This document shows, in pieces, positions 11,486 through 21,869 of a DNA stretch of 64,000 bases (position 1 is the stretch's first letter; each line of letters begins with the position of its first letter). The position numbers and the translations under genes are program-made. Source of the stretch: Diphasiastrum complanatum (Eukaryota > Streptophyta > Lycopodiopsida > Lycopodiales > Lycopodiaceae); contig CM055097.1 of NCBI GenBank assembly GCA_029204225.1, forward strand, positions 58,390,869 to 58,454,868, in the 5' to 3' direction. The notes under the pieces are model-generated. The model saw nothing but the letters and a program-made list of their open reading frames with translations, was not told where the DNA came from and did not search any database.

Positions 11486-11549
11486 ATAATATATAATATT
11501 TTTTTCTTTAATATTTTTTTTATTTTTTTTTAAAAAAAAATAAAATCAA

Positions 11550-11986
11550 GTGGGCAATATGGGTATCAGCTTGAAGATGTTGACGAGAGCAGTGCATTTA
11601 TGCAGGTTGCCGGTTCTAAAGAGAGCGAACAGCCAAGGACCAAGGGGATGCAAAACACCAAAAAGTGTGTCTTCGCTCAGGGAGTCGGAAGGCCAAAACA
11701 CCGCCCCCCGGACCCCCCGTTGAGGGGCTCTGCCCCCCAAACCCCACGTTTCTCGGGGGGCAACCGCCCCCCCAAACCCCCAAGACTTGCTGCTATATAG
11801 AAACTGTAATCTAGCCATCATAATAACGGGGGCCTTACAGACCTGAGCTCACGGTTAACTAGTGACTACTAAACTGAGAGGTGCATTATTTAGTTGTCTA
11901 ACACAATTTGTAGCTGAAAGCACCGGCAACCTGCATAAATGCACTGCTCTCGTCAAGAGCTTCAAGCTGATACCCATATTGCCCAC
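11550..11986 (-). repeat. GTGGGCAATATGGG module, copy 2 (inverted)
   Basis: Inverted counterpart of 10773-11256, 437 bp, sharing termini, the TTTAGTTGTCTAACACAATT stretch and the segment with CACTTTTTGGTGTTTTGCAT in complement. It differs by indels in the GC-rich middle, so the two arms are not freshly duplicated. Confidence 0.8.
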
Positions 11987-12138
11987 TAAAAAAAAAAAAA
12001 TTTAAAAATTGATTTTTTTTTTTTTAAAAACAAGATTAAAAAATGGTGCCACCCTGGTACCATGGATTTTTGGGCGGCACCATAATGGCAGTACCACGTG
12101 CCACTATGATATGTATATATATATATATATATATATAT

Positions 12139-12459
12139 CATAGGTCCCTCAACATCGGGTACCGCGAGACCATATTGGTACTGCGGCACCAGTATGGTGC
12201 CGCGGTACCACAATATACATATAAATATATATTTTTTATTTAATATTTAATTTTTTTTAACCTATTTCCTCCTATTTTTCCCTATTTCCCCGTATTTTTT
12301 TAAACCTATTTCCCCCTATTTTTTAAACCTATTTAAATATTAAAAAAAATATATTATATATGGTGCCGCCCTGGTACCGCATTTTCTAGGGCGGCACCAT
12401 ACTGGCGGTACCACCATTATGGAACCAATGGTACCATAATGGTGGAACATGGAACTATG
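12139..12459. mobile_element. Small CATAG hAT element (321 bp)
   Basis: CATAG at 12139-12143 and CTATG at 12455-12459, flanked by ATATATAT on both sides. Subterminal GGTACC palindromes at both ends and an AT-rich centre with repeated CCTATTTCCCCCTATTTTT units. The left end matches the left end of hAT-A, so it is a deletion derivative or MITE of that family. Confidence 0.75.
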
Positions 12460-12485
12460 ATATATATATATATATACACACACAC

Positions 12486-12836
12486 CATAGTTGCAACGAA
12501 TCGCGATTCGCAAGGTATCGCAATTCTGTGAATCGCGATTTGAATTTTTTTTATATTTTTACAATTTTGTTTGTGTTTAAAAGAAAAACAGTAGTTCGCA
12601 AATCACGATTATCTGTTTTTTGACAACGATTCGCGAATCGCGATTCGATTCATAATTCACGAAGAACCCATGCACACACACACACACATAGTTGCATTGA
12701 CGATTCTAGAATCATGATAAGAAAAACAGCGAATCGTGTTCCGAATCGGTGATTTTGCTTCTTTAAAATTGAAGAAAAAAAAATTTAAGTTCGTGATTCG
12801 TGAATTGTTGATCCCTGCAAATCGTGATTTGCTACA

Positions 12837-12838
<2 letters not shown>
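12486..12838. mobile_element. Degraded CATAG elements with GAATCGCGATTC words
   Basis: CATAGTTGCAACGAATCGCG starts at 12486 and CATAGTTGCATTGACG at 12687, both directly after CA repeats. Between and after them are repeated GAATCGCGATTC (a perfect 12-bp palindrome), ATTCGCGAATCGCGATTCGA and diverged forms. A clean CTATG right end was not found; GAACCCATG at 12664-12672 may be the mutated right end of the first copy. Confidence 0.5.
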
Positions 12839-12867
<29 letters not shown>

Positions 12868-12868
12868 C

Positions 12869-14165
<1,297 letters not shown>

Positions 14166-14262
14166 TTTCTTTTTTGGAAAATGCTGGACGCGTCCACTCC
14201 CGGCCGCACCCCTGAAGCGTCCGCGCGTGGACGCGCCCAGGGTCCGCTTCCTTAGATATATA
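14166..14262. repeat. Isolated ACGCGTCC palindrome cluster
   Basis: GGACGCGTCC, GCGTCCGCGCGTGGACGCG and CAGGGTCCGCTTCC followed by a TA-rich stretch: a terminal block of the GGACGCGTCC family whose other end was not identified. Confidence 0.5.
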
Positions 14263-14606
14263 CATACTAGTGGGTATGCGCGTTGTTGACGGGCGGCCGA
14301 CGATCCTAAATGCGCGTGGACGTGTCACTACCGTTGGTCCGTTTAACGTTCCTAGTTAGCAATTTTTTATTTGCATCGTTACAAATAGTTATGAAACTTT
14401 AAGGCCAGTCATTAATTATAATGTGGCCAACTTGAAAACCCACTTAATATGGACTGTCACGTGGAGGCTGGACAATGGCCATTGACAAATTGCAATTCAC
14501 AAGTTAAGTAAAATTCACATATTTTTAGGTCATTATGATTAAAATCTAGGTTTTTTAAAAACCATATTGTTTTTTATTACTAATAAGTTCACTTTATAGT
14601 TTTTAC

Positions 14607-14881
14607 CATAGTTGCACTACGATTCTCAAAACGCGTTTCGAAACACGGTCCAAAAACGCGTTTCTGGTTTCTCGTAGAAACGCTCAGAAACGTGTTTTTT
14701 TTTTTTTTTGTGGGCAATATGGGTATCAGATGAAAGCTCTAATTAAGAGCATTACTATTGTGTAGTTTGCCGAATGTTTCGGGTACAGGATGGTCTAGTT
14801 TAGGTGCATTAACTCCCAGGTTTACGCTTTAGCTCCTTCTAATATAAAAAATTAGAATGCCCCAATATGTTCACAATAGGA

Positions 14882-14970
<89 letters not shown>

Positions 14971-15679
14971 GTTCAGGTGCATTAATCCATGTTGGGTTCT
15001 GTCAAGGATAAAAATTCAAAACTAACTTCTAGCATGTTTGTTACGATCACAAATGGTTCCAGTGGGACAGAGACAGCGAACTGTAGAGCAATGGAACCTC
15101 ACTTTTTGCTTCAGGGGGGGCTGGCCCCCGATCCTCCCCTGCTAGGGGGCCCTAGGTGGCTGTCGCCAACCCCCCCTGACCCCCTCGGCGACAATAGCAG
15201 GGGGGGCCTAGGTGGCTATCGTCGGCCCCCCACTGGCCCCCCCAGCGACAGTAGCAGGGGGGGCCTGCCCACCCTGCACCCCTCCCAAGATAAAAATGGG
15301 GGTCCAAATGCGCGCCAATAAGGGCCCAATATTTATGCCCCCAACTGTATGCACATTGCACTTACATCTCCAGTGAAATGATTGCAAAAGTGATCATTTT
15401 CCATAGAGTTGATAGCCCAAACTGTTGCATTAACAATTACTGAGCACCAGAGCAAATAACAATGAAATAGCTGCTGAAAATAAGATCTGTTTGTGCCCTA
15501 TCTACTACACTTCTAAGAGGCAAATTACTGGTTTGACCATTGCTTCCCTAAAAACATCTCAACCATAAGCTACTTTGCCAAAAAAAAAAAATTAAGACAT
15601 TTCGGCTTCAGAAACGCGTTTATGAGAAACACAGTTTCAGAAACGTGTTTGCCCAGAAACGCGTTTCGGTGCAACTATG
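14607..15679. mobile_element. CATAG hAT element with AAACGCGTTT words
   Basis: Terminal inverted repeats CATAGTTGCAC (14607) and GTGCAACTATG (ending 15679), flanked by the exact 8-bp duplication GTTTTTAC at 14599-14606 and 15680-15687. This is outside any TA repeat, so the duplication is convincing. Subterminal AAACGCGTTTCGAAAC and AGAAACGCGTTT words occur at both ends. The interior holds a partial GTGGGCAATATGGG module starting at 14710, a CT microsatellite and a GC-rich stretch at 15110-15290 with repeated GGGGGGCCTAGGTGGCT. No transposase gene. Confidence 0.85.
14885..14969. repeat. (CT)n microsatellite inside a CATAG element
   Basis: CT run of about 85 bp within the element at 14607-15679. 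Confidence 0.95.
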
Positions 15680-16131
15680 GTTTTTACCTTTCAAATTCCT
15701 AACATGCCATTCACATGTTAACCTTTCAAAAAAATTTACCTTTCACTATTGATTGGCAATTTTTTATTTTGCCATTCACATGACTTGTAATCAAAATTTA
15801 ATGCCTTTTGCATTCGAATGGCATATTTGTTATTCAAACTTCAAATATTTTACCATTTTTTGATGTGTAAAAGGGCCTTTGACGTGCATTGCAACTTGCA
15901 AATACCAAGGTTGAGAGAGACGTTTGAAATTGGGGAGGTGGGGCGAAGGGAGTGCCCATATGCATGCATGGGGAGGAGGGCCATGCATCCTTTTCCCCCA
16001 TACATGCATCCTCCTCCCCACCTTTTTTAGTTAGAAAAAGTGTATGCATGGGTGAGGGGAGGAGGATGCATGGGGCTCCTCACCCATGCATACAAAAGTG
16101 TAACAAAGTTTAAGTATATATATATATATAG
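15680..16131. other. No gene; short inverted repeats
   Basis: AT-rich DNA, then at 15955-16090 short inverted copies of GGGGAGGAGGATGCATGG and complement. No coding similarity. Ends in a TA run. Confidence 0.5.
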
Positions 16132-16534
16132 CATAGAACCCACGGTTCCCAGAACCGTGGGTCCTGGGAACCGTGGAAGGAACCGTACCACGGTTCATTG
16201 AACCGTGGTTCCAATATTTAATTAATTAATTAGTTATTTATTTATTTATTTATTTAATTACAAAATTATTACAGACACAGATTTGGACCTGATTTGGACA
16301 CAGATTTGCACCTGATCCACACAGACCTGTTAATCCACACAGACCTGATAATCCACACAGACCTGTTAATCCAGATTCCACACAGACCTGTGTACTGAAA
16401 AAAAAATTAATTAATTAATTAACTAATAACCTCCACGGTTCACACGGTTCCTGCATAAAAGTTCTGAGAACCGTACGGTCCACTGTACGGTTCTCAGAAC
16501 CGTATTGAACCGTTAACGGTTCATTAATTCTATG
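16132..16534. mobile_element. CATAG hAT element with CCACGGTTC words
   Basis: CATAG at 16132-16136, CTATG at 16530-16534, with the 8-bp duplication ATATATAG at 16124-16131 and 16535-16542. Both ends are packed with CCACGGTTC/GAACCGTGG and end with the perfect 16-bp palindrome GAACCGTTAACGGTTC. The interior has TTAA-rich runs and a short tandem repeat of ATCCACACAGACCTG. A relative lies at 51967. No coding capacity. Confidence 0.85.
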
Positions 16535-16829
16535 ATATATAGATATACATATATGTGTATAAATATATACATATGTGTGTGTGTGTGTGCGTGTGTGTGC
16601 GTGTGTGTGTGTGTGTGTATTGTTTCCATTTTTTTTTGGATCTGATTGCCAGTTCAAATCGGCTAATTCGGATTCCGATTTGAACCACCACCTCTTTGGG
16701 CTCAAATCGGTGATTTGTGAAACTTTACCATTGAAGCTCCTCACCGTTGGGGACCCAAGGTGCAAAAGCTTTGGGACCACTAAGTGATAGACAAACATGG
16801 TGGATGTGCGATTCTTCAAGTCCAAGCAG

Positions 16830-17125
16830 CTATGGGTGTGGAGCATAGCGTTGCTTCCACATCACAATCAACATGGTTGTGGTGATCCTCATACGGCGGC
16901 CCATCTCATGAATGAACAAATCAAGAGAATGGGCCACACATGGTGTTCACAAAATGGTAGGGAACTTTCTTAATATCCGCCCCATCAGCCTACATTTGGT
17001 AGCATTGTTCGTAACTACTTGGTCAATGTAAGGTGCAACAAACTCCAAGACCACAGCCCCATGCTTAAATATCATGTCAATGGTTTGTTTCCGACCTCCT
17101 TGTGATGCATCTATTGCTCAAAAGA
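16830..17125 (-). pseudogene. hAT transposase DUF659 fragment
   Basis: Minus-strand translation gives VVTNNATKCRLMGRI and, after a stop, TPCVAHSLDLFIHEMGR, the region that contains VVTDNATNC and HTPCAAHGIDLL in the hAT-A gene. No initiator or other domains, with a stop in the middle. It is a third, much decayed hAT lineage. Confidence 0.65.
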
Positions 17126-17372
17126 ATTTGAATATCAGAGCCATCGACACAATTTGAATATCGAAGCCATCTACACCTTGATTTCTTGAGAAGTTAGTCT
17201 AACTTGATTAAGCATTCAATGCAGGTTCACCATTCACTCACATACTCATTACAAATACCATGTATGGTAACACAACTAATGGCGATTCAGTCCCCTTTCT
17301 CTCATTACCTAGCCAGCACAGGTATTAAACAGTTTGTCCAACACCTAAGATTCACTCATTGTTCATCAAAAT

Positions 17373-17748
17373 AGTTATGGACTTGGCTCATTACATTCGC
17401 CGCGTCCATTCTTTTATTCGTTATTATGCATAAGCAGGCCTAAGGGCCCTTTTTATTCATATACTGGCCTTGGGCCCTATTTGGTCATATTTTTAGGACT
17501 TGGTCACGTTGATTTGGAGTGGGGGTCCTCCTATTGGGAGGGCGCACTATTTTCCCTCCAAATCCTTTTCCCTCCCTTTTTTGAATCCTCTATTTGATTC
17601 AGGGAGAGGGTATATGTAGGGCAGCATTGTATTCCTTTATTCAGTTTATGATGATTGCTCCTCTTTAGCCTCCTTAAGCATTCTCTCTTCCTGCTTTCTA
17701 GCTTAAGTCCTGCTTTCTAGCATAGCTAGTGAATCTTAGCTTGTAACT
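17373..17748 (+). repeat. gypsy-B 5' LTR
   Basis: Begins AGTTATGGACTTGGCTCATT and ends AGCTTGTAACT. Same length as 21238-21613 and nearly identical. Confidence 0.9.
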
Positions 17749-17760
17749 TGGTATCAGAGC
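17749..17760 (+). promoter_or_regulatory. gypsy-B primer-binding site (tRNA-iMet)
   Basis: TGGTATCAGAGC directly follows the LTR. This is the standard complement of the 3' end of plant initiator tRNA-Met. Confidence 0.9.
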
Positions 17761-17772
17761 ACTTTCCTGCAG

Positions 17773-18440
17773 ATTGGTGGAGGCTGTCCAGTGCCCTACC
17801 ACCCATCACTTTCATCAATTTTCTCCGTCAACTTTCCTGTAGATTGGTGGAGGTTGTCCAGCGCCCTACCACCCATCACTTTCATCGATTTTCTCCGTCA
17901 TTTTTTGCAGATTGGTGGTGGCTGTCCAGCGCCCTACTGCCCATCACTTTCGGCGATTTCATCATTTTTTGCAGTTTTGGTGGAGGCTGTCCAGCGCTTT
18001 GCTAACCCATCACTTTCGTCGATTTTTTGGGCAGATTTTCATTGTTTTTGCAGATTTGGTAGCTGCTGTCCAGCGCCCTACTACCTCATCATTTTCGACA
18101 CTTTTTGTCGCCGATTTGCTGTCCATTTTTTATATTGATTGGAGGCTGTCCAGCGCCCTACATCACCATGATTCGGTAGCTGCTGCCCAGCGCCCTACTA
18201 CCGTCTCATTTTCAGCAGTTCTCTTCACCGACTTGCTGTCCGTTTCGGCTATTGATTGGAGGCTGATCGACGCATTACTTCAGCATCTTTTCCAGCCTAT
18301 TTTTCAGGGTATTGTGGATCTTGGTAGTTGCTGCCCAGCACCCTATTATCTCACCATTCTCGACGGATTTCTCCATTGACTTGCTGCTCATTTTGCTGAT
18401 TATTTGTCGGCGGTCTAGCGCCCTCTTTCAGCACTTTTTT
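17773..18440 (+). repeat. Degenerate ~70-bp tandem repeat in gypsy-B leader
   Basis: About eight diverged units containing GATTGGTGGAGGCTGTCCAG, GCCCTACYACC and CATCACTTTC. Unit lengths vary from 64 to 117 bp. It lies between primer site and gag. All frames stay fairly open, so translation is not evidence for coding here. Confidence 0.8.
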
Positions 18441-18903
18441 CAGCTTATTTGGCGCGAGTTGAGAATTCGGATTGGTGGCTAGTTGGCGCATCTATTTTGT
18501 CATATTTTCAGCCTTTACCTCTCTTTGTTGGCACTACTGATTGGACGACGGATCAACACCCACCCAGGTATTGCTTGCGCCCAATTGCACTTCCTTTTTT
18601 GCACCTACTTGCTGTCTTTTTGCTCACATACTGCTCTTTTCCAGCCCCCTATTTCCCTCTCATATTTGTCATTTTGCTGCCTGGCACCCTCCTCCTTCCT
18701 TTTTCCATTTTGTTAGAACCTTTCTCCTTATTAACCTTGCACATTTGCTGTCCATTATTCTACCTTCTCAGCCCCTTATTTTCTGATCATTATCCATCTT
18801 GATTGGCTGTTTTTGTGCCATTTTTGGTGATTTTGGAAGTTAGACTAAGTTGGGGTGACGACAAACGTCCTCTCCCTCAGGTTTTGTCTCTTCCTTAGTC
18901 CCT

Positions 18904-19789
18904 GTGGCGACTTCTTCATCAAAAGACCCACCACAGAGCTCTTTAGATGATCGTTTTACACATATTGATGTCCGCATGGATCGTCTTGAGAGTCGTATTG
19001 ATCGTGTTCTTTCTAGCCTTGAGACTATCCTACCACGAGGGGATATCACACCCCCAGACATTCTTCATCGTCCTGGTAAAGCACCTTTATTTCCTATATT
19101 GAGTACACCTGCTCCTACTCCATCTCCATCTTCAAGAGGTGCTTTTGGTAGTACGTTTGGTCTCCCTTCATATAGTGCTAGTCCTTATGGGTCTCCTTTC
19201 GGATCTTCAGTACCACCACCTGGATTTCCCTCCGCACCACCAGGATTTCCTTCTCCTTTCAGGTAATCATGAGCCCCATTTTGCTCGTAATTTTCATGAT
19301 CGCATCCAGCTTACTACTTATTCTGGTTCGTCTGACGGGAATATCTTGGAAAATTGGTTCTCCAAATTAGAGACCTATTTTCTTATGTATCCCAAGACTG
19401 GCACCCAGAAAGTGCAGTTGGCTGCATTATATTTAGATGGTCAACCTCAGACTTGGTGGCTTGTCTATCACTCTGAGCCTACTCATGAGGGGTTACATAT
19501 ATGGCCCACTTTTCGTCATGATCTTCGTATGGCTATGATTGACCCACAGTGGTTGGTTCGCCAACGTGATCTGTTTCGTAGCCTTCGCCATACTAGTGAT
19601 TTGACTGCTTATATTGATCAGTTTACTGAGCTTTCCTACCTTTTTACTGATCTTCATCCTACAAAGCTTATTTCACGTTTTATTGCCGGTCTTAGAGGCT
19701 CCTTACGATATGATGTCTCATCTTTTCGGCCTCCTACTCTCTCAGATGCTATCTCCTTGGCTACTACCTTGCAGCATAAGTATCCTTAG
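18904..19789 (+). pseudogene. gypsy-B gag (frameshifted)
   Basis: Starts at 18904 (MATSSSKDPPQSSLDD) with a coiled-coil-like stretch FTHIDVRMDRLESRIDRVLS and a Pro/Gly/Ser-rich linker. The frame shifts between 19139 and 19266, after which the retrotransposon gag domain follows (TYSGSSDGNILENWFSKLE, then LDGQPQTWW and YIDQFTELSYLF). It ends in TAG at 19787-19789, in frame with the downstream zinc-knuckle frame. Confidence 0.8.
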
Positions 19790-19840
19790 TTATCCACTTC
19801 TTCTCGTTTTTCTCCCTCTCATTCCACTGCTTCTCCTATT

Positions 19841-21016
19841 TTGGCTTCTTCTACTACCATTCCTCCTCACCCTCCTACACCCCGTCCTGCCTTTGTTCGA
19901 CGTTATCCAGCCGCAGAGTTCGCTGAGATTCAGCAGAAGCGCCTTTGTTATCGTTGTAAGAGTCCAGTTCATCTAGCCCGTGATTGCCGACAGTCTCCTG
20001 GTCCTCCTACCGCTGTTTTTTACCATGAGGCTCTTACTCCTGATGATTCTGACGTTTATATCCAGATTCTTGATACTTCTGACCCACATTCTGTTGATGA
20101 GCCGACTGATAGTAAGTTTACATCTACATTCTGGACAGAGCTTATGCGTATTTTGGATGTACAGATGGGTACTGCTTATTATTCTACTGCTGATGGGCAG
20201 ACTGAGGTCCTTAATCGGATCCTTGAGGATTACCTTCGACATTTTGTTTCTCCTTCCGGGAAGGATTGGGATCAGCATTTGTATTTGGCAGAGTATAGCT
20301 ATAATAGCTCTGTTAGTACCAGCACTGGAGTTTCACCTTTCTTATTGGCTCATGGGTATGCTCCACTTTTGCCAGGGGTGTCTCTTCCTCCTGATAATAC
20401 ACCAGTTACCATTGCCTCTTTTTTATCCGGTGCTTGCGAGCTTATTGCTAGGGCTACAACTCACTTACAGCATGTTCAGCAGCGCTATCAGACTTCTGTT
20501 GATCGTCATCGCCGTCATGTTGAGTTTCAGGTTGATGATATGGTTTACCTCCGGTTACGCTTTGCACGTCATCACTTTGTTCAGGGTCACGCTTCTACTG
20601 AGAAGCTTGCACCACGCTATTATGGGCCTTACCGTATCTTGGATCGCCTCAGCCTTGTTACATATCGGTTACAGTTGCCTGATTCTACACAAGCCCGTGA
20701 TTTATTTCATGTTAGCCTTTTACAAGCTGCCATCGAGGATAATGCTCCTCGCGATCTCACATTTCCTACAGAGCCAGAGCTGTTCCCTTTTTTGCCAGTT
20801 GCCATCCATCAGGTTCACCTTCAGCATAGTCGACGTCGCAGGCAGGTTCAGTTTTTAGTACAGTGGGATGGTCGTCCTCTTGAGGAGGCCACTTGGGAGC
20901 CTATTGATGTCTTCTTTTATCATACACCATTATTGGCAGATCAGGCTCGAGCCCTCATGGCTTTAGTTCTTTCCTCTACTACAGATGTCATTGCAGATGT
21001 TCCCTCTACTTCATGA
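19841..21016 (+). CDS. In-frame gag zinc knuckle / integrase tail / chromodomain fusion
   Basis: A 391-codon open frame, in the same frame as the preceding gag segment. About residues 35-50 hold a CCHC knuckle (CYRCKSPVHLARDC). About residue 88 onward jumps to the integrase core after its first catalytic Asp (DSKFTSTFWTELMRILD, then TADGQTEVLNRILEDYLR with the catalytic Glu), then the integrase C-terminus with HVEFQVDDMVYLRLR, and a chromodomain near the end (QVQFLVQWDGRPLEEATWEP). The join lacks protease, RT, RNase H and the integrase zinc domain, yet keeps the frame open across about 1.2 kb. Could be a chance deletion, or a selected gag-chromodomain product; the annotated start is only the first ATG of the frame. 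Confidence 0.8.
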   Translation: MASSTTIPPHPPTPRPAFVRRYPAAEFAEIQQKRLCYRCKSPVHLARDCRQSPGPPTAVFYHEALTPDDSDVYIQILDTSDPHSVDEPTDSKFTSTFWTELMRILDVQMGTAYYSTADGQTEVLNRILEDYLRHFVSPSGKDWDQHLYLAEYSYNSSVSTSTGVSPFLLAHGYAPLLPGVSLPPDNTPVTIASFLSGACELIARATTHLQHVQQRYQTSVDRHRRHVEFQVDDMVYLRLRFARHHFVQGHASTEKLAPRYYGPYRILDRLSLVTYRLQLPDSTQARDLFHVSLLQAAIEDNAPRDLTFPTEPELFPFLPVAIHQVHLQHSRRRRQVQFLVQWDGRPLEEATWEPIDVFFYHTPLLADQARALMALVLSSTTDVIADVPSTS

Positions 21017-21237
21017 TTCGGCTAGCTATGACTATTCTTTTTTTTTGTAGTATTTGCTTAGTACTTGCTTTACACAGTTATGATACTTTTGGGATATCTA
21101 TTGTGACGACTTATGTCTTCTCCATCAGTATTTCCATTAGTTCGTGATGTTTTTAATATTTAGCATGCTTACATTATTGTTTTAGATAGTCATTATGCTT
21201 GCTAGCCGGTGGAGGGCTTTGTTTTTCTGCAGGGGAG

Positions 21238-21613
21238 AGTTATGGACTTGGCTCATTACATTCGCCGCGTCCATTCTTTTATTCGTTATTATGCATAAGC
21301 AGGCCTAAGGGCCCTTTTTATTCATATATTGGCCTTGGGCCCTATTTGGTCATATCTTTAGGACTTGGTCACGTTGATTTGGAGTGGGGGTCCTCCTATT
21401 GGGAGGGCGCACTATTTTCCCTCCAAATCCTTTTCCCTCCCTTATTTGAATCCTCTATTTCATTCAGGGAGAGGGTATATGTAGGGCAGCATTGTATTCC
21501 TTTATTCAGTTTATGATGATTGCTCCTCTTTAGCCTCCTTAAGCATTCTCTCTTCCTGCTTTCTAGCTTAAGTCCTGCTTTCTAGCATAGCTAGTGAATC
21601 TTAGCTTGTAACT
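21238..21613 (+). repeat. gypsy-B 3' LTR
   Basis: 376 bp, preceded by the purine tract CTGCAGGGGAG. It differs from the 5' LTR at a handful of sites (for example ATATTGGCC versus ATACTGGCC). Confidence 0.9.
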
Positions 21614-21712
21614 AAAACTACATTAATTCTTTATCAGTTAGTCTGGTACAAAAGCTCCAAAGGTTAAAATGTAAATATGGTAAAAAACAAAGAGGCAAAG
21701 TAGGCTGCAGAC

Positions 21713-21869
21713 CGAAGTGTCTCATTGTAAACAGTTTCATTTGAAACAAGGTACTTCATTTCAGTTGCTGCAAATTTCACCTCCTCCATATTTTTGATAT
21801 GAATAACAGTGTTCGATGCAGGAGCAAAATCTTGAATGTTGGGAGCCCCGATGACTACCGGGACAGTTC
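21713..21869 (-). CDS. Fucosyltransferase exon 5
   Basis: 157 nt. Acceptor TTTGCAG before GAACTGTCC. Encodes [17 protein letters not shown], then a less conserved stretch ending [15 protein letters not shown]. The likely donor is GTCTGC at 21712. Past it the frame continues as SAAYFASLFF, unlike the family, which supports the splice site. Confidence 0.8.

Larger units (their letters stand above)
10635..12108. mobile_element. Non-autonomous CATAG hAT element, nested palindrome
   Basis: Begins CATAG (10635) and ends CTATG (12104-12108), with the exact 8-bp duplication ATATGTAT at 10627-10634 and 12109-12116. The whole 1474 bp is a nested inverted structure: outer GGTACC palindrome blocks, then a module at 10773-11256, a central palindrome at 11305-11485, an inverted second module at 11550-11986, and an outer GGTACC block again. 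Each module starts GTGGGCAATATGGGTATCAG and ends with its complement. No transposase gene. Probably mobilised by the hAT-A transposase because the terminal words are the same (inference). Confidence 0.85.
17373..21613 (+). mobile_element. Ty3/gypsy chromodomain element lacking RT (gypsy-B)
   Basis: 4241-bp LTR element. Both LTRs are 376 bp (17373-17748, 21238-21613), start AGTTATGG and end TTGTAACT, and differ at about four positions by eye, i.e. about 1 percent. The primer-binding site TGGTATCAGAGC starts at 17749, and a purine tract precedes the 3' LTR (21227-21237). Flanks are AAAAT and AAAAC, an imperfect 5-bp duplication. The interior has a tandem-repeat leader, gag, then the C-terminal half of integrase and a chromodomain; protease, RT, RNase H and the integrase N-terminus are missing. 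Low LTR divergence with no RT suggests mobilisation by a relative (inference). Confidence 0.85.

Noticed and set aside
11269-11533. Two overlapping frames on opposite strands with nearly the same peptide
   Set aside because: A consequence of the central palindrome; not evidence for genes.
15110-15300. GC-rich open frames on both strands
   Set aside because: Low-complexity repeats of GGGGGGCCTAGGTGGCT inside a hAT element; no similarity to a protein.
14599-15688. Reading the 14607 element as Mutator-like with a 9-bp duplication GTTTTTACC
   Set aside because: An 8-bp duplication with symmetrical CATAG/CTATG ends fits the neighbouring elements; the ninth base is shared by the terminal C.
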